From Pseudohalioglobus lutimaris (GTDB taxonomy: Bacteria > Pseudomonadota > Gammaproteobacteria > Pseudomonadales > Halieaceae): a stretch of 64,000 nucleotides of DNA. The translations under genes and the position numbers were made by a program. Of the stretch, positions 9,792 through 18,816 are shown one piece after another. The stretch is taken from positions 1 through 64,000 of the forward strand of contig NZ_PKUS01000013.1 of assembly GCF_002866825.1 (NCBI RefSeq), written 5' to 3'. Position 1 is the first letter of the stretch. Each line of letters starts with the position of its first letter. Below the pieces are notes generated by a model. It did not search any database. It was not told the DNA's origin and saw nothing but the letters and a program-made list of their open reading frames with translations.

Positions 9792-10707
9792 GAGGACAAA
9801 GCAATTTTATAGCCCCCGGCAAGATGTCCACAGTCACCGGGGTTGTGCCCAGGTGTTCACCATCGGCTTCTATCTGGGCGGGGTCACCGTGATGTTCGAT
9901 TTCCAGCCGTCGCGCCCGGTGGTAAGAAACTGCATGGTGGCGTATAAACTCGCTGCGCCGCAGGGCCCCGAGGTGGCGCAGGAAGTCAGCTGTGCTGGCG
10001 TCCGCCACCAGGGTCACCGACAGCTGGCCGTCGTCAATCCTCGCGTGCGGCGCGATGCACAGGCCAGAGCCGAAGTAGCGGCCGTTTGCGGCTACCACCG
10101 CGAGTGATCTTCCGCGCCAGCAGAGCCCCTGGTCAGAGCGCACGGTCAATTCCTTTCCGCGGAAGGTGAGAAAGGTGCGGGCGATCGATATCGGGTAGCG
10201 CAGGGGCCGTCCTATCACAAGTGGCATGGCCTGCATGCTCGACACCACTGCCGCACCAATCCCTATGTCGGCGGAGTTTAGAAAGTAACGTATGTCGCGT
10301 TGGTCTCCGGCACCGCGGTAGCGTATCCGCCCGGCGTCTACATAGCGGCAATCGCCGCTCTTCAATAGCCCGATTAGTTCCGCTGTGTCTCCCCGGAGGC
10401 CGACTGTGCGCGCGTAGTCGTTGGCGGTTCCGCGGGCCAGCAGCCCCAGCGCAGGAAGTGCCCGGCGTGCCAGGCCGTGTTGCAGGACGCCGTTCAGAAC
10501 CTCGTGAAGTGTGCCGTCGCCACCCACTGCAATCAGGTAGTCGCTGCCTTCGCAGGCGCGGTTCGCCAGGTCCACGATAGACCCTGCCTCGCGACTTTCC
10601 AGCGCGGTTATCTGCGCCTGCGGCAGTGCCTGTCGCAGGCACTCCACATCCCTCCTGATGTGCTGCAGGTGGCCGAGATTGCCCTTGATAAGCAGTGCTA
10701 TTTTCAA
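9775..10707 (-). CDS. Diacylglycerol kinase catalytic-domain (YegS/BmrU-like) lipid kinase
   Basis: A 310-residue soluble lipid kinase family protein. The nucleotide-binding motif GGDGT is at residues 62-66 and LARGTANDYA (about 89-98) is the family's second conserved block. Members phosphorylate diacylglycerol, sphingoid or related lipids at the inner membrane, using ATP. The start codon is TTG at 10707, giving MKIALLIKGN, a normal family beginning; no ATG in frame fits. Its 3' end overlaps the GH3 gene on the other strand by 17 bases. The lipid substrate is not deducible. Confidence 0.85.
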   Translation of the reverse strand: MKIALLIKGNLGHLQHIRRDVECLRQALPQAQITALESREAGSIVDLANRACEGSDYLIAVGGDGTLHEVLNGVLQHGLARRALPALGLLARGTANDYARTVGLRGDTAELIGLLKSGDCRYVDAGRIRYRGAGDQRDIRYFLNSADIGIGAAVVSSMQAMPLVIGRPLRYPISIARTFLTFRGKELTVRSDQGLCWRGRSLAVVAANGRYFGSGLCIAPHARIDDGQLSVTLVADASTADFLRHLGALRRSEFIRHHAVSYHRARRLEIEHHGDPAQIEADGEHLGTTPVTVDILPGAIKLLCPPTRKA

Positions 10708-10771
10708 TATCCAGGTGCTTCTGTCTGCTGGCTTGACTACACCTTACTCCGGTAGTGTAAAAATCGGCAGC

Positions 10772-10797
10772 ATAAAAAACCCGGCCGCAGCCGGGTT
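10772..10797 (-). terminator. Rho-independent terminator of the DUF4136 gene
   Basis: On the minus strand an 8-bp perfect stem (AACCCGGC, loop, GCCGGGTT) is followed by a run of U residues, 20 bases beyond the stop codon of the DUF4136 lipoprotein gene. Confidence 0.85.
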
Positions 10798-10816
10798 GCA
10801 ATTCAGGGCGCGATGA

Positions 10817-11422
10817 TCACAGCGGTGGGAAGGTTCCCAGCACCAGCGCAGCCGCTTCATTGATCTCGCCGGGCTCATCTTCGTGCTTCTTGCCCTTGAG
10901 TTTTGACTGGGTCACGCTGCGCCATACGCTCTTGCCTAACTTCGGGTCGATCATATCGATGATGAACGTGCCCTCGGTGTAATTGCTTACGCTGACCTCG
11001 GTATTGCTGCAGTTCCAGCAGTTGTACATGCTGTAGCGATTGTAGCCACCGTAGCGCCCGTATCCCATGCCATAGGAAGGTGTCTCGTAGGTGCGCACAT
11101 CTGTCTTGTGCTGGGTGCCCAGGTGCCAGCTCAGCAGCAGGTCGGCCTCGGCGTCGCTGTCTACTACTTCAAAACCACGATTGCGTAACTCCAGTGCCAG
11201 CGCATCATCAATACGTTCTTTCTGGAAGTCGCTGAGCTGCAGCGGGTTGTCGCCGGAGACCTGTCCGGAGCGGTCGTAGAAGCTGATTTTTCGGGCTTTA
11301 CTGAAGTCGTAGTCCTGCTTGAAGTCGATACTGGGTTTGGGCGTGGTCGAACAGGCCACCATCAATAGCGCGGCGCTGAAGAGGGGAATGCTGGTGCAGA
11401 GACGTTTCAGTGTAGCGTTCAT
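10817..11422 (-). CDS. DUF4136 domain lipoprotein
   Basis: A 201-residue predicted lipoprotein. The signal peptide ends in the lipobox LLMVAC (Cys24), so it should be lipidated and sent to the outer membrane (Ser at +2, no Asp retention signal). The mature part matches the DUF4136 pattern: DFSKARKISFYD, then FQKERIDDALALELRNRGF and LLLSWHLGTQ. A Gly/Tyr/Asn-rich insert (about 119-140) contains two cysteines, CWNC. The function of the family is unknown. ATG 11422 has a CCGGAG site. It is a single-gene unit with its own terminator. Confidence 0.8.
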   Translation of the reverse strand: MNATLKRLCTSIPLFSAALLMVACSTTPKPSIDFKQDYDFSKARKISFYDRSGQVSGDNPLQLSDFQKERIDDALALELRNRGFEVVDSDAEADLLLSWHLGTQHKTDVRTYETPSYGMGYGRYGGYNRYSMYNCWNCSNTEVSVSNYTEGTFIIDMIDPKLGKSVWRSVTQSKLKGKKHEDEPGEINEAAALVLGTFPPL

Positions 11423-11538
11423 TATTAACTCCGGTAAGTAGTGATCGGGCTCGTTGGTCGTTGCTCACGGTTGCCTTCGCCGTGACGCGGGCCCGGCCCG
11501 GGGCACAGTGTAGCTAATTTCTCTGACTAATAGCAGGG

Positions 11539-12582
11539 TCAGGGGTTCCCCTCGCAGCTCTCCAATACTGATTGCAGTTGAATGACGTGTTCACGCGGCG
11601 CCTGCCCAAAATCCTGCAGGTCGCTATCGCGGCGAGCCTGCCAGTGTCGGTAGTCAGCTGGTAAAAAGTCTGCCAGCTGTTGTTCCAGCTCCAGCACTGG
11701 CGGCATAAGTTCATGCTGGCGCCGGCCTAATATCGCGGCCCGGGGCTGAATGCCGTCGATGAAAAACTTGCGAATCACGTTGGGCAGGATGTCTGCGGCG
11801 GCAGGGCGTATGCGTCCGGCGCACAGGGGGCCGCGTGTGGCCTGTGCCTGTAACACGCTGTTTGCGCGCTCCAGCCAGTGTGCCTGGTGGGCGAGTGCCC
11901 CCCACAGGGTGCCGCCGTCTCCCAGGCTCACTTCACTGAGCTGTAGTTCAAATGCCAGGTTGTCGGCCTGGTAGTCGCCCTGCAGCCAGCGAGTGGTGCT
12001 GGCGTTTATCTGTTCCAGCGCGGTGATCACCCTGCTGGATGTATCGTCGGGGTAACCGTGTTCCAGTGACCCGGGTCGCCACAGGTCGGCGAACTCCGCG
12101 CTACCCAGTGTGGCGTTGAAGATCAGTGCGGGTAATTGGCGTTGTTTCAATACCTGCGCGCGCTCAAGATCCCGCACCAGTTCTTCGTTGCCCTCATTCG
12201 TCAGCATGTCTACGCAGGCCGGCGCAAGGCGCAGGAATTCCAGCGCCAGCAGCAGGCGCTGGGAGTCGCGGGCCAGCATACCCAGGCTGCTGTTCTGCTT
12301 GCCTATGGTGACCTGCAGGTCACAGCCACGCAGGTCCAGGAAATCCAGGGCGCCCAGGCTGTCGCGCTCTATAGTGAGCCGCAACTGGCCCGCCCGTGGC
12401 AGCCTGGGTACAGATGCAGGCAGTGTGTTGTTGTTAGCGCTGACTGAGAGAGTGCGTTGCAGACGCTCGATATACGTGGTGAAAGGGGTATCTGCGCCGG
12501 TCCCGCCGCATGCGCTCAGCGTCTGTAGCAGCAACAGGGCCAGAAGCAGGTGGCGGACGGGTGTGGGCAGTTTTGCAGGCAT
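11539..12582 (-). CDS. DUF3080 family lipoprotein
   Basis: A 347-residue predicted lipoprotein. A hydrophobic signal (residues about 10-22) ends in LQTLSAC, with the acylated Cys followed by Gly-Gly. The body is hydrophilic and helix-rich and resembles DUF3080, a family of unknown function found in marine gammaproteobacteria. ATG 12582 is the start that gives a proper signal peptide; a much longer frame upstream adds 81 residues without signal character. It is divergent from the Lol-like operon across 141 bases. Confidence 0.65.
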   Translation of the reverse strand: MPAKLPTPVRHLLLALLLLQTLSACGGTGADTPFTTYIERLQRTLSVSANNNTLPASVPRLPRAGQLRLTIERDSLGALDFLDLRGCDLQVTIGKQNSSLGMLARDSQRLLLALEFLRLAPACVDMLTNEGNEELVRDLERAQVLKQRQLPALIFNATLGSAEFADLWRPGSLEHGYPDDTSSRVITALEQINASTTRWLQGDYQADNLAFELQLSEVSLGDGGTLWGALAHQAHWLERANSVLQAQATRGPLCAGRIRPAAADILPNVIRKFFIDGIQPRAAILGRRQHELMPPVLELEQQLADFLPADYRHWQARRDSDLQDFGQAPREHVIQLQSVLESCEGNP

Positions 12583-12723
12583 TACCGTGTTATAGCGCAG
12601 TAAGGCGGGAAATGGATCATCGTTTTTTGCCGTCTCACCCCACCCGGGCGCTGCCTGCGCATCCCATGCCATCTGTGGGGCTTTTTGGTTACACTGATAC
12701 GATGTAGCTTTGGAGAGTTCCGT

Positions 12724-13473
12724 ATGCGCCAGGTCATTATGCTTTTGGGTCTGCTCTTTACCCTTCAGGCGGTCGCCGACGAGCCGCTCAGCGCCCAGGA
12801 CATTATCCGTAAGGCCATGGATCACTACCGCGGCCAGACTTCCTATTCAGAGATGACCATGATCATTCATCGCCCCGACTGGGAGCGCAGTATGACCATG
12901 CGCGGTTGGAGCGAGGGCGACAAGCAAACCCTGGTGCGGGTAGTGGAGCCGAAAAAAGACGCCGGTAACGGCACGCTGTCCGTGGACGGCAATATGTGGA
13001 CCTACGCACCGAAGATCAACCGGGTGATAAAGGTGCCATCGTCGATGATGAGCCAGAATTGGATGGGCTCGGACTTTTCCAACAAGGACGTCAGCAAAGA
13101 CACGGCCATTATCGAGGACTATGAGCACACGCTGCTATCCTCGCGTGAGGAGGACGGCCACACGATATGGGTGATCCAGTCCGTGCCCCATGAAGAGGCT
13201 GCCGTGGTATGGGGCAAGGAAGTACTGGAGGTGCGCGATGACTGGGTGTTGCTTGAACAGCAGTTCTGGGACCAGGACGGCGAGTTGGTAAAAACGCTAA
13301 AGGCTGGCGAAATCAGGGAAATGGGCGGACGCATGGTGGCCACGGTTCTGCGTATGGGCAAGGTGGATACTCCAGACGAGTGGACCGAGGTGCGCACCGA
13401 GGCAGTAGAGTTTGACCTGACGCTCCCCGCCAATCTGTTCACCCTTGCAAACCTGAGAAACCCGCGACAATGA
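12724..13473 (+). CDS. LolA-like outer-membrane lipoprotein-sorting protein
   Basis: A 249-residue periplasmic protein. The signal peptide is residues 1-18 (cleavage near LQAVA-DEP). The rest resembles the COG2834/LolA_like group: QDIIRKAMDHYRG, EMTMIIHRPDWERSM, SQNWMGSDFSNKDV. Relatives share the open half-barrel fold that shields acyl chains of lipoproteins or lipids. ATG 12724 follows a GGAG site. It is the first gene of a five-gene operon and its stop overlaps the next start (ATGA). True LolA usually sits elsewhere, so this is probably a specialised carrier; its cargo is unknown. Confidence 0.8.
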   Translation: MRQVIMLLGLLFTLQAVADEPLSAQDIIRKAMDHYRGQTSYSEMTMIIHRPDWERSMTMRGWSEGDKQTLVRVVEPKKDAGNGTLSVDGNMWTYAPKINRVIKVPSSMMSQNWMGSDFSNKDVSKDTAIIEDYEHTLLSSREEDGHTIWVIQSVPHEEAAVVWGKEVLEVRDDWVLLEQQFWDQDGELVKTLKAGEIREMGGRMVATVLRMGKVDTPDEWTEVRTEAVEFDLTLPANLFTLANLRNPRQ

Positions 13474-14699
13474 ATGTGACCTGGCTGCTGGCCTGGCGCA
13501 ACCTGTGGCGTCATGGGCGTCGTACCTGGCTGACGGTGGGTGCCATGGTGTTCTGCAACCTGCTGCTGGTATTCATGATTTCCCTGCAGCTGGGCTCCTA
13601 CCAGATGATGATCAACAACAGCCTCGCCATGGTCAGTGGGCACCTGCAGGTGCAGCACGGTGATTTCATGGCCGACCAGCGCATGCGTGACACCGTGCCG
13701 GCGGTGGTCGCGTTGTCTGATTCAGTGCGCGCGGCCCTGGGCGTAGATGCAGTCGCGGCCCGCGGCCAGGCCTTCGCTCTGGCCTCCAGCGACGATCGCT
13801 CCTTCGGTGTACTGCTCACCGGCGTGCAGCCCACGCTTGAGCCACAGGTGTCGAGCTTTCCCGGGCTGGTCAATCGCGGCCGCTATCTGCGCGCCGATGA
13901 CCGCGACGCCATCGTCATCGGTGCTGTGCTGGCCCGCAATCTGCAAGTAGACCTCGGCGGGGAGCTGACTTTTCTGGGCAGTGGCCGCGACGGGTCGTTT
14001 GCTGCCGGCATTGCGACCGTCGTCGGTATAGTCGATACCGGTATTGCCGACCTCGATCGCGTTGTCGCCCAGGTACCGCTGACCTGGTTTCAGGATGTGT
14101 TCACCATGGGCGATCATGGCCACGCGGTGGTGGTACGTTTGCCGGAACTGGATACCGTTCCCGCGGCGGTAAGCACCGTTCAGGGTCTGGTAGCCGATAA
14201 CGACTCACTGCGGGTGCTCGACTGGGAAGCGTTGCAGCCGGGTCTGCGCCAGGCTATTCAGTCGGACATGGCGAGTAACTGGTTCATGTACGCTGTGCTG
14301 ATCGTGCTGGTGGCGTTCAGTGTGCTCAATACCCAACTGATGTCGGTGCTGGAGCGCACCCGGGAGTTTGGTGTGATGCTGGCGCTGGGCATGGGCCCCG
14401 GCCGGTTGGCACGCCTGGTCGCCATGGAAACACTGTTAATGGCCGCACTGGGCCTGGGCCTGGGCCTGTTTTTTGGTGCCTTGCTGATCTGGTATCTCAG
14501 CGTTGCCGGGTTCACTTACCCGGGCATGGAGGAAATGGCGGCACGCTTCAATATGGGCGACCGTATGTATCCGGAGGTCAGCCTGTTGGCACTGGCCTGG
14601 GGGCCGACGACGGTATTTGTATTCACCCTGGTCGCGGCGATTTACCCGGCACTTCGCCTGTTCCGCCTGGAGCCGGTCGCGGCCATGAGGGCGGCCTGA
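13470..14699 (+). CDS. FtsX/LolCE-type ABC transporter permease (first)
   Basis: A 409-residue inner-membrane permease of the MacB/LolCE superfamily. One N-terminal helix (about 18-40) follows LLAWRNLWRHGRR, a large periplasmic domain spans about 45-265, and three C-terminal helices lie at about 270-295, 315-345 and 370-400. Such permeases extrude lipoproteins or lipids from the outer leaflet of the inner membrane rather than moving them across it. The start overlaps the LolA-like gene by four bases and the stop overlaps the second permease by one, so translation is coupled. It probably forms a heterodimer with the next product. Confidence 0.9.
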   Translation: MNVTWLLAWRNLWRHGRRTWLTVGAMVFCNLLLVFMISLQLGSYQMMINNSLAMVSGHLQVQHGDFMADQRMRDTVPAVVALSDSVRAALGVDAVAARGQAFALASSDDRSFGVLLTGVQPTLEPQVSSFPGLVNRGRYLRADDRDAIVIGAVLARNLQVDLGGELTFLGSGRDGSFAAGIATVVGIVDTGIADLDRVVAQVPLTWFQDVFTMGDHGHAVVVRLPELDTVPAAVSTVQGLVADNDSLRVLDWEALQPGLRQAIQSDMASNWFMYAVLIVLVAFSVLNTQLMSVLERTREFGVMLALGMGPGRLARLVAMETLLMAALGLGLGLFFGALLIWYLSVAGFTYPGMEEMAARFNMGDRMYPEVSLLALAWGPTTVFVFTLVAAIYPALRLFRLEPVAAMRAA

Positions 14700-15931
14700 T
14701 GAGCGGTGCCTCGCGCGTTGTTGCAGTGTTGGCCTGGCGCAACCTGTGGCGCAATTACCGTCGCACGCTGGTGATGCTGCTGGCCATTGGTACCGGCGTG
14801 TGGGCGATGATCTTCATGTCATCCCTGATGCGCGGCATGACCGACCAGATGGTGCTCAATGGCCTGGCGGTGCTGCCGGGTGAAGTACAGATTCATCATC
14901 CCTCCTACCGCAACGACCCCAGCGTGGTGAACAGCATGTCGGCTCCCGGGGGCGATCTGCTGGCAGCGCTGGAGAAACCACCGGTCACTGCCTGGGCGGC
15001 CAGGGTGCGGGTGCCGGCAGTGATTGCCAGCGAGCGCGATAACCGTGGCGTCACGCTGCTGGGCGTGGACCCGTCGGCAGAGCAGCCACTGGGCTCCCTG
15101 CCCGATGAGATTGTGGAGGGGCGTTTTCTCGCTGATGCTGGCGACCGTGGGGTGGTGCTGGGTGCCAGCCTTGCCCGTAAACTCGACACCCAACTAGGCA
15201 AGCGCGTGGTGATTATGTCGCAGGACCCACAGAACAATGTGGCGGACCGCGGGTCGCGCGTTGTTGGTATCTATCGCGCGCGCCTGGCCAGTAACGAGGA
15301 ACAGTTTGTCTATGCCGGCCGTGACGTGTTGCAGGAGATGCTCGGTATTGGCGACGCGGTGTCCGAAATCGCAATAAGTGCGGGGGATTATCGTCAGGTT
15401 GCCTTGTGGGCACCGGCGATCATCGCGGCCGCAGGGCCGGACCTGGAAGTACTCACCTGGATGGACCTGGATGCCTTTCTGGCCAGCATGCTTAACCTGC
15501 AGGACGGCTTTACCCTGATTCTCATGGTGGTTGTTTTTCTGGTGCTGTCATTCGGCCTGGTCAATACCCTGGCGATGGCTGTATTTGAGCGGGTGCGGGA
15601 GATCGGTTTGATGCAGGCGCTGGGCATGCGTCCCAGCCTGATCCTCTACCAATTGCTGCTGGAAAGCCTTTACCTGCTGTTGCTGGGCCTGGCTGCCGGC
15701 AACCTGCTGGCCTGGGTGACCATCAAGCCACTGGAATCAGGTATCGATATCTCCGGGGTCGCCCAGGGGATGGAGATGATGGGCATGGGCACCACGCTTT
15801 ATCCGGCACTGGCCTACCAGGACATGCTCATGTCCACAGTGGTAGTCATTGTGCTGGGCCTGCTGGCAAGCCTGCTCCCGGCCTGGCGTGCAGCGCGCCT
15901 GGACCCGGTGCGGGCACTGAATAAAACCTGA
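14699..15931 (+). CDS. FtsX/LolCE-type ABC transporter permease (second)
   Basis: A 410-residue paralogue of the preceding permease with the same topology: an N-terminal helix after VLAWRNLWRNYRR, a periplasmic domain to about residue 265, then three helices. The shared AWRNLWR start motif shows the pair arose by duplication. ATG overlaps the preceding TGA by one base. The arrangement of two different permeases plus one ATPase matches the LolCDE and MacB-like systems. The differing periplasmic domains suggest one contacts the LolA-like chaperone and the other the cargo, as with LolC and LolE; that is inference. Confidence 0.9.
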   Translation: MSGASRVVAVLAWRNLWRNYRRTLVMLLAIGTGVWAMIFMSSLMRGMTDQMVLNGLAVLPGEVQIHHPSYRNDPSVVNSMSAPGGDLLAALEKPPVTAWAARVRVPAVIASERDNRGVTLLGVDPSAEQPLGSLPDEIVEGRFLADAGDRGVVLGASLARKLDTQLGKRVVIMSQDPQNNVADRGSRVVGIYRARLASNEEQFVYAGRDVLQEMLGIGDAVSEIAISAGDYRQVALWAPAIIAAAGPDLEVLTWMDLDAFLASMLNLQDGFTLILMVVVFLVLSFGLVNTLAMAVFERVREIGLMQALGMRPSLILYQLLLESLYLLLLGLAAGNLLAWVTIKPLESGIDISGVAQGMEMMGMGTTLYPALAYQDMLMSTVVVIVLGLLASLLPAWRAARLDPVRALNKT

Positions 15932-15942
15932 CGGAAGAACTG

Positions 15943-16650
15943 ATGAGCGCGATTATCTGCAAGGACCTGTGCAAGACATTCAGGCAGGGAGAAGAAGTCA
16001 TCACCGGCCTGGACAAGGTCAGCCTGTCTATCGATGCCGGTGAGTTTGTGTGCCTTTCCGGACCCTCAGGCTCGGGCAAGACAACCTTGCTCAATGCCAT
16101 GGGCGGGCTGGACAGGCCAGATAGCGGCGAGATTACTGTGGGTGAGCAGCGCCTTGATACGCTGGGCAAGGGCGAGCTGGCGGATATCCGCCTGAACAGT
16201 ATCGGCTTCGTATTCCAGGCCTACAATCTGATCCCGGTGCTGTCGGCGCGGGAAAACGTGGAATTCATCATGCAGGTACAGGGTGTGCCGGCGGCGCAGC
16301 GCCGGTTGTTGGCCGACCAGGTGCTGGCCGAGGTGGGCCTGGCAGGTATGGAAGGCCGGTTGCCCTCGGAGCTTTCCGGTGGTCAGCAGCAGCGGGTCGC
16401 CGTGGCCAGAGCCATCGCCAGCAAGCCCCGCCTGGTACTGGCAGACGAGCCCACGGCAAACCTGGATACGCACAGTGCCGCACAGCTTATGGATCTGTTT
16501 GTCGCCCTGAACCAGGAGAGGGGCGTGACCTTCGTTATCTCCACGCACGATACGCGGGTGATGGGCTACGCCCGCCGCCTGGTGCGCTTGCAGGATGGGC
16601 GCCTGATCAGTGACGAGCCCCAGCAGCCGCACACGATGGCGCAGGGATAG
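15943..16650 (+). CDS. LolD/MacB-type ABC transporter ATP-binding protein
   Basis: A 235-residue ATPase. Walker A is GPSGSGKT (40-47), the signature LSGGQQQRVAVARA starts at 144, and Walker B is LVLADEPT (164-171). Sequence and length match the LolD/FtsE/MacB-ATPase group, which power mechanotransmission rather than classical transport. It follows the second permease after 11 bases, and its stop overlaps the GTG start of the barrel gene. It should act at the cytoplasmic face with the two permeases. Confidence 0.92.
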   Translation: MSAIICKDLCKTFRQGEEVITGLDKVSLSIDAGEFVCLSGPSGSGKTTLLNAMGGLDRPDSGEITVGEQRLDTLGKGELADIRLNSIGFVFQAYNLIPVLSARENVEFIMQVQGVPAAQRRLLADQVLAEVGLAGMEGRLPSELSGGQQQRVAVARAIASKPRLVLADEPTANLDTHSAAQLMDLFVALNQERGVTFVISTHDTRVMGYARRLVRLQDGRLISDEPQQPHTMAQG

Positions 16651-17906
16651 TGTCGTCTGTACGACCTCTGCTGCTTGGGCTGGCCCTGATATCGGCGCAG
16701 GCCAGTGGCGAGGTGCCGTTATTGAACGGGGGACATCTCAAAGCGGCCTGGCTGACTGCCGGTTATCCCGAGGACAGTGTTTTTCGCGACGCTGTTGGTG
16801 CAGTCACACATGACCAGGCCGCTGAACTGCGTCTGAAATTTCGAGCCCCCCGTCCGGGCCCTTTGCAGTTGCAGGCGGATTACCAGTGGCTCGCCCGGCA
16901 TGGTGACACCGTCCCCCTGGCGGCGGATTTCGAGAACCTGTTCCTGTTGCCCCCTGTGCTGCCAGATGACGAGCGTCGCTGGTGGGACCTGACGCATGAG
17001 ATTTCCAGCAGTGATAACTCAGCGGTGGTGCAGAGGTTAGATCGGTTGGCTGTGTCCTGGGCCGGCGAAAAAGCCTTTGCGCGATTCGGTCGCCAGGCCG
17101 TCAGTTGGGGTAACGGACTGATTTATAACCCGATGGACTTCTTCAACCCCTTTGACCCGGCGGCGGTGGATACGGAGTACAAGATTGGCGACGACATGTT
17201 TTACGGGCAGTACCTGCTGGACTCCGGTAACGACTGGCAGATGGTGAACGTGCAACGCCGTGACGAGGAAGGGGATGTAAGCCGTGCCGTCAGCTCTACG
17301 GCCCTGAAGTTTCATGGGTTTGGACTGAACCGTGAATTCGACCTGCTACTGGCGCAACACTTCGAACAGACCCTGGTAGGCGGTGGCGGTTTACTGAACG
17401 TCGGCGAGTCGGTGCTGCGCGGTGATGTGTTGTTTACCGATGCCCAGGAGGACTGGGTGGTCAGCGCTGTGGTGAACTGGTCTTACTCCTGGACATGGCG
17501 GGGCGTGAACATCAGCGGCGTGGCAGAGTATTTTTTCAACGGCTTTGGACTGCGGGAAGCGGACTACAGCCCGCAAAAAATAGCTGCTGCAGAGGATCTG
17601 GTGCAGCGGATTGAGCGGGGGGAACTGTTTACGCTGGGCCGGCACTACCTGGCCGGGTCATTAATGGTGGAAGTGACACCGCTGGTAAATGTCACTCCCA
17701 ACCTGTTCTATAACATGGGTGACGGCTCCATGCTCGCGCAACTGGTGTTGCAATGGGACCTTGCCCAGAATTGGCAGGTACTGAGTGCGGTAAATGTGCC
17801 GATTGGCCCGGCCGGCACGGAATACGGGGGACTGGAGACCGGTGTGGATGATTTGACGCTCGGCTCAGGGCCGGGTTTCTTCGTGCAGGCAGCGTTCTAT
17901 TTTTAG
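16650..17906 (+). CDS. Predicted outer-membrane beta-barrel protein of the Lol-like operon
   Basis: A 418-residue exported protein. The signal peptide is about residues 1-19 (LALISAQASG). The mature part is rich in alternating aromatic/hydrophobic strands and ends in AAFYF with a terminal Phe, the classic Bam recognition signal. I do not recognise a named family; the block WGNGLIYNPMDFFNPFD (about 150-166) is striking. The start codon is GTG, overlapping the ATPase stop by one base, so it is translationally coupled to the transporter. The context suggests an outer-membrane acceptor or outlet for whatever the LolA-like carrier brings. Confidence 0.75.
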   Translation: MSSVRPLLLGLALISAQASGEVPLLNGGHLKAAWLTAGYPEDSVFRDAVGAVTHDQAAELRLKFRAPRPGPLQLQADYQWLARHGDTVPLAADFENLFLLPPVLPDDERRWWDLTHEISSSDNSAVVQRLDRLAVSWAGEKAFARFGRQAVSWGNGLIYNPMDFFNPFDPAAVDTEYKIGDDMFYGQYLLDSGNDWQMVNVQRRDEEGDVSRAVSSTALKFHGFGLNREFDLLLAQHFEQTLVGGGGLLNVGESVLRGDVLFTDAQEDWVVSAVVNWSYSWTWRGVNISGVAEYFFNGFGLREADYSPQKIAAAEDLVQRIERGELFTLGRHYLAGSLMVEVTPLVNVTPNLFYNMGDGSMLAQLVLQWDLAQNWQVLSAVNVPIGPAGTEYGGLETGVDDLTLGSGPGFFVQAAFYF

Positions 17907-17960
17907 AGGGTTGGCAGGGGGCTGCTCTGGAAGAGGCGTCACCCCCGGCGATAACCGTGC

Positions 17961-17990
17961 CCGTCACTCCCACCCGCAGGGGAATGACGG
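17961..17990. repeat. Imperfect inverted repeat (hairpin) after the barrel gene
   Basis: CCGTCAcTCCC and GGGAaTGACGG pair with one mismatch around a short loop. No U-tract follows on the plus strand. It resembles the short dispersed hairpins common in high-GC gammaproteobacterial intergenic DNA. It lies between the ends of the convergent barrel and GST genes and could protect or end both transcripts. Confidence 0.5.
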
Positions 17991-18025
17991 TGGTCTTTGG
18001 CAGCGGCAGGGTACCCGTCTGGCTA

Positions 18026-18652
18026 CTAAGCAGCCATCTGGGCCTGCGCGCGCGCCAGGTAGGCTTGCAGGTTGGCCAGTTCTTCTGGCGGGGAGCATTT
18101 AACCCAGCCGGAAAATCCGGCACAAACGGCCAGATCGATGTCGGCAAAGGAAAAATTATCCCCGGCGAGCCATTGGCGGCCATCTCCCAGCGCCCTGTCG
18201 AACTGCTCCCAGCCCCACATCAGACGTGTCTTGCCGCGCTCGGCCAGCGCCGGAATCTGTTCCACGTCCAGCTCGCCGGGCAGGGCGCGCCCCTTGAAGC
18301 CCGGGCTGCTGTTGCGCAGCGCTTCGGCGACGGCCATGAACAGCATGGTGACGACTTTGTAGTCCCAGCTGCTGACCAGCCCTTTCTCCAGCGGGGTGCT
18401 GCCGAACAGTGGTTTTTCCGGGTACAGCGCCTCCAGGTAGGTGCAAATGCCGATAACCTCCGCCAGCACGGTGCCGTCGTCCAGCACCAGTGCAGGGAGG
18501 GTGCGCTCGGGGACAATGGCCCGGTATTCGTCGCTGAGGTGCTTCCCCGTCATCATGTCTATCTGCTGGGTCTCAATCTCGATACCCTTGTACTTCATAA
18601 AGTGCGCCAGGCGCTGGGGGCTGGGGGCTGGATCGTAGGTGTAAAGCTTCAT
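18026..18652 (-). CDS. Glutathione S-transferase family protein
   Basis: A 208-residue cytosolic protein with the two-domain GST layout. The N-terminal thioredoxin-like half has MKLYTYDPAPSPQRLAHFM, with a Ser near position 11 as the candidate catalytic residue, and the cis-Pro stretch RTLPALVLDDGTVLAEVIGI. The helical C-terminal half contains the conserved N-cap motif DNFSFADIDLAV. It probably conjugates or binds glutathione; the substrate is unknown. It is a single gene, convergent with the Lol-like operon and divergent from the cytochrome c5 gene. Confidence 0.85.
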   Translation of the reverse strand: MKLYTYDPAPSPQRLAHFMKYKGIEIETQQIDMMTGKHLSDEYRAIVPERTLPALVLDDGTVLAEVIGICTYLEALYPEKPLFGSTPLEKGLVSSWDYKVVTMLFMAVAEALRNSSPGFKGRALPGELDVEQIPALAERGKTRLMWGWEQFDRALGDGRQWLAGDNFSFADIDLAVCAGFSGWVKCSPPEELANLQAYLARAQAQMAA

Positions 18653-18816
18653 AAGGGCGTCCTTTGGAACGTTATTGAGACGGGAATACTAGGTCGAATT
18701 GACGGTGGGGACCAGTATCGGCTGGAGATGGCGAAATAATTCTCCACGTCTTAACGTTTTCCCTCACCCCAGAAGTGGCTATAATGCCCGCCGAACTCGT
18801 ACAGGATCTCGCCGTT

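Noticed and set aside
16650-17906. Barrel gene as a DUF1302 or alginate-export family member
   Set aside because: I could not match the characteristic motifs of either family, so it is left unnamed.
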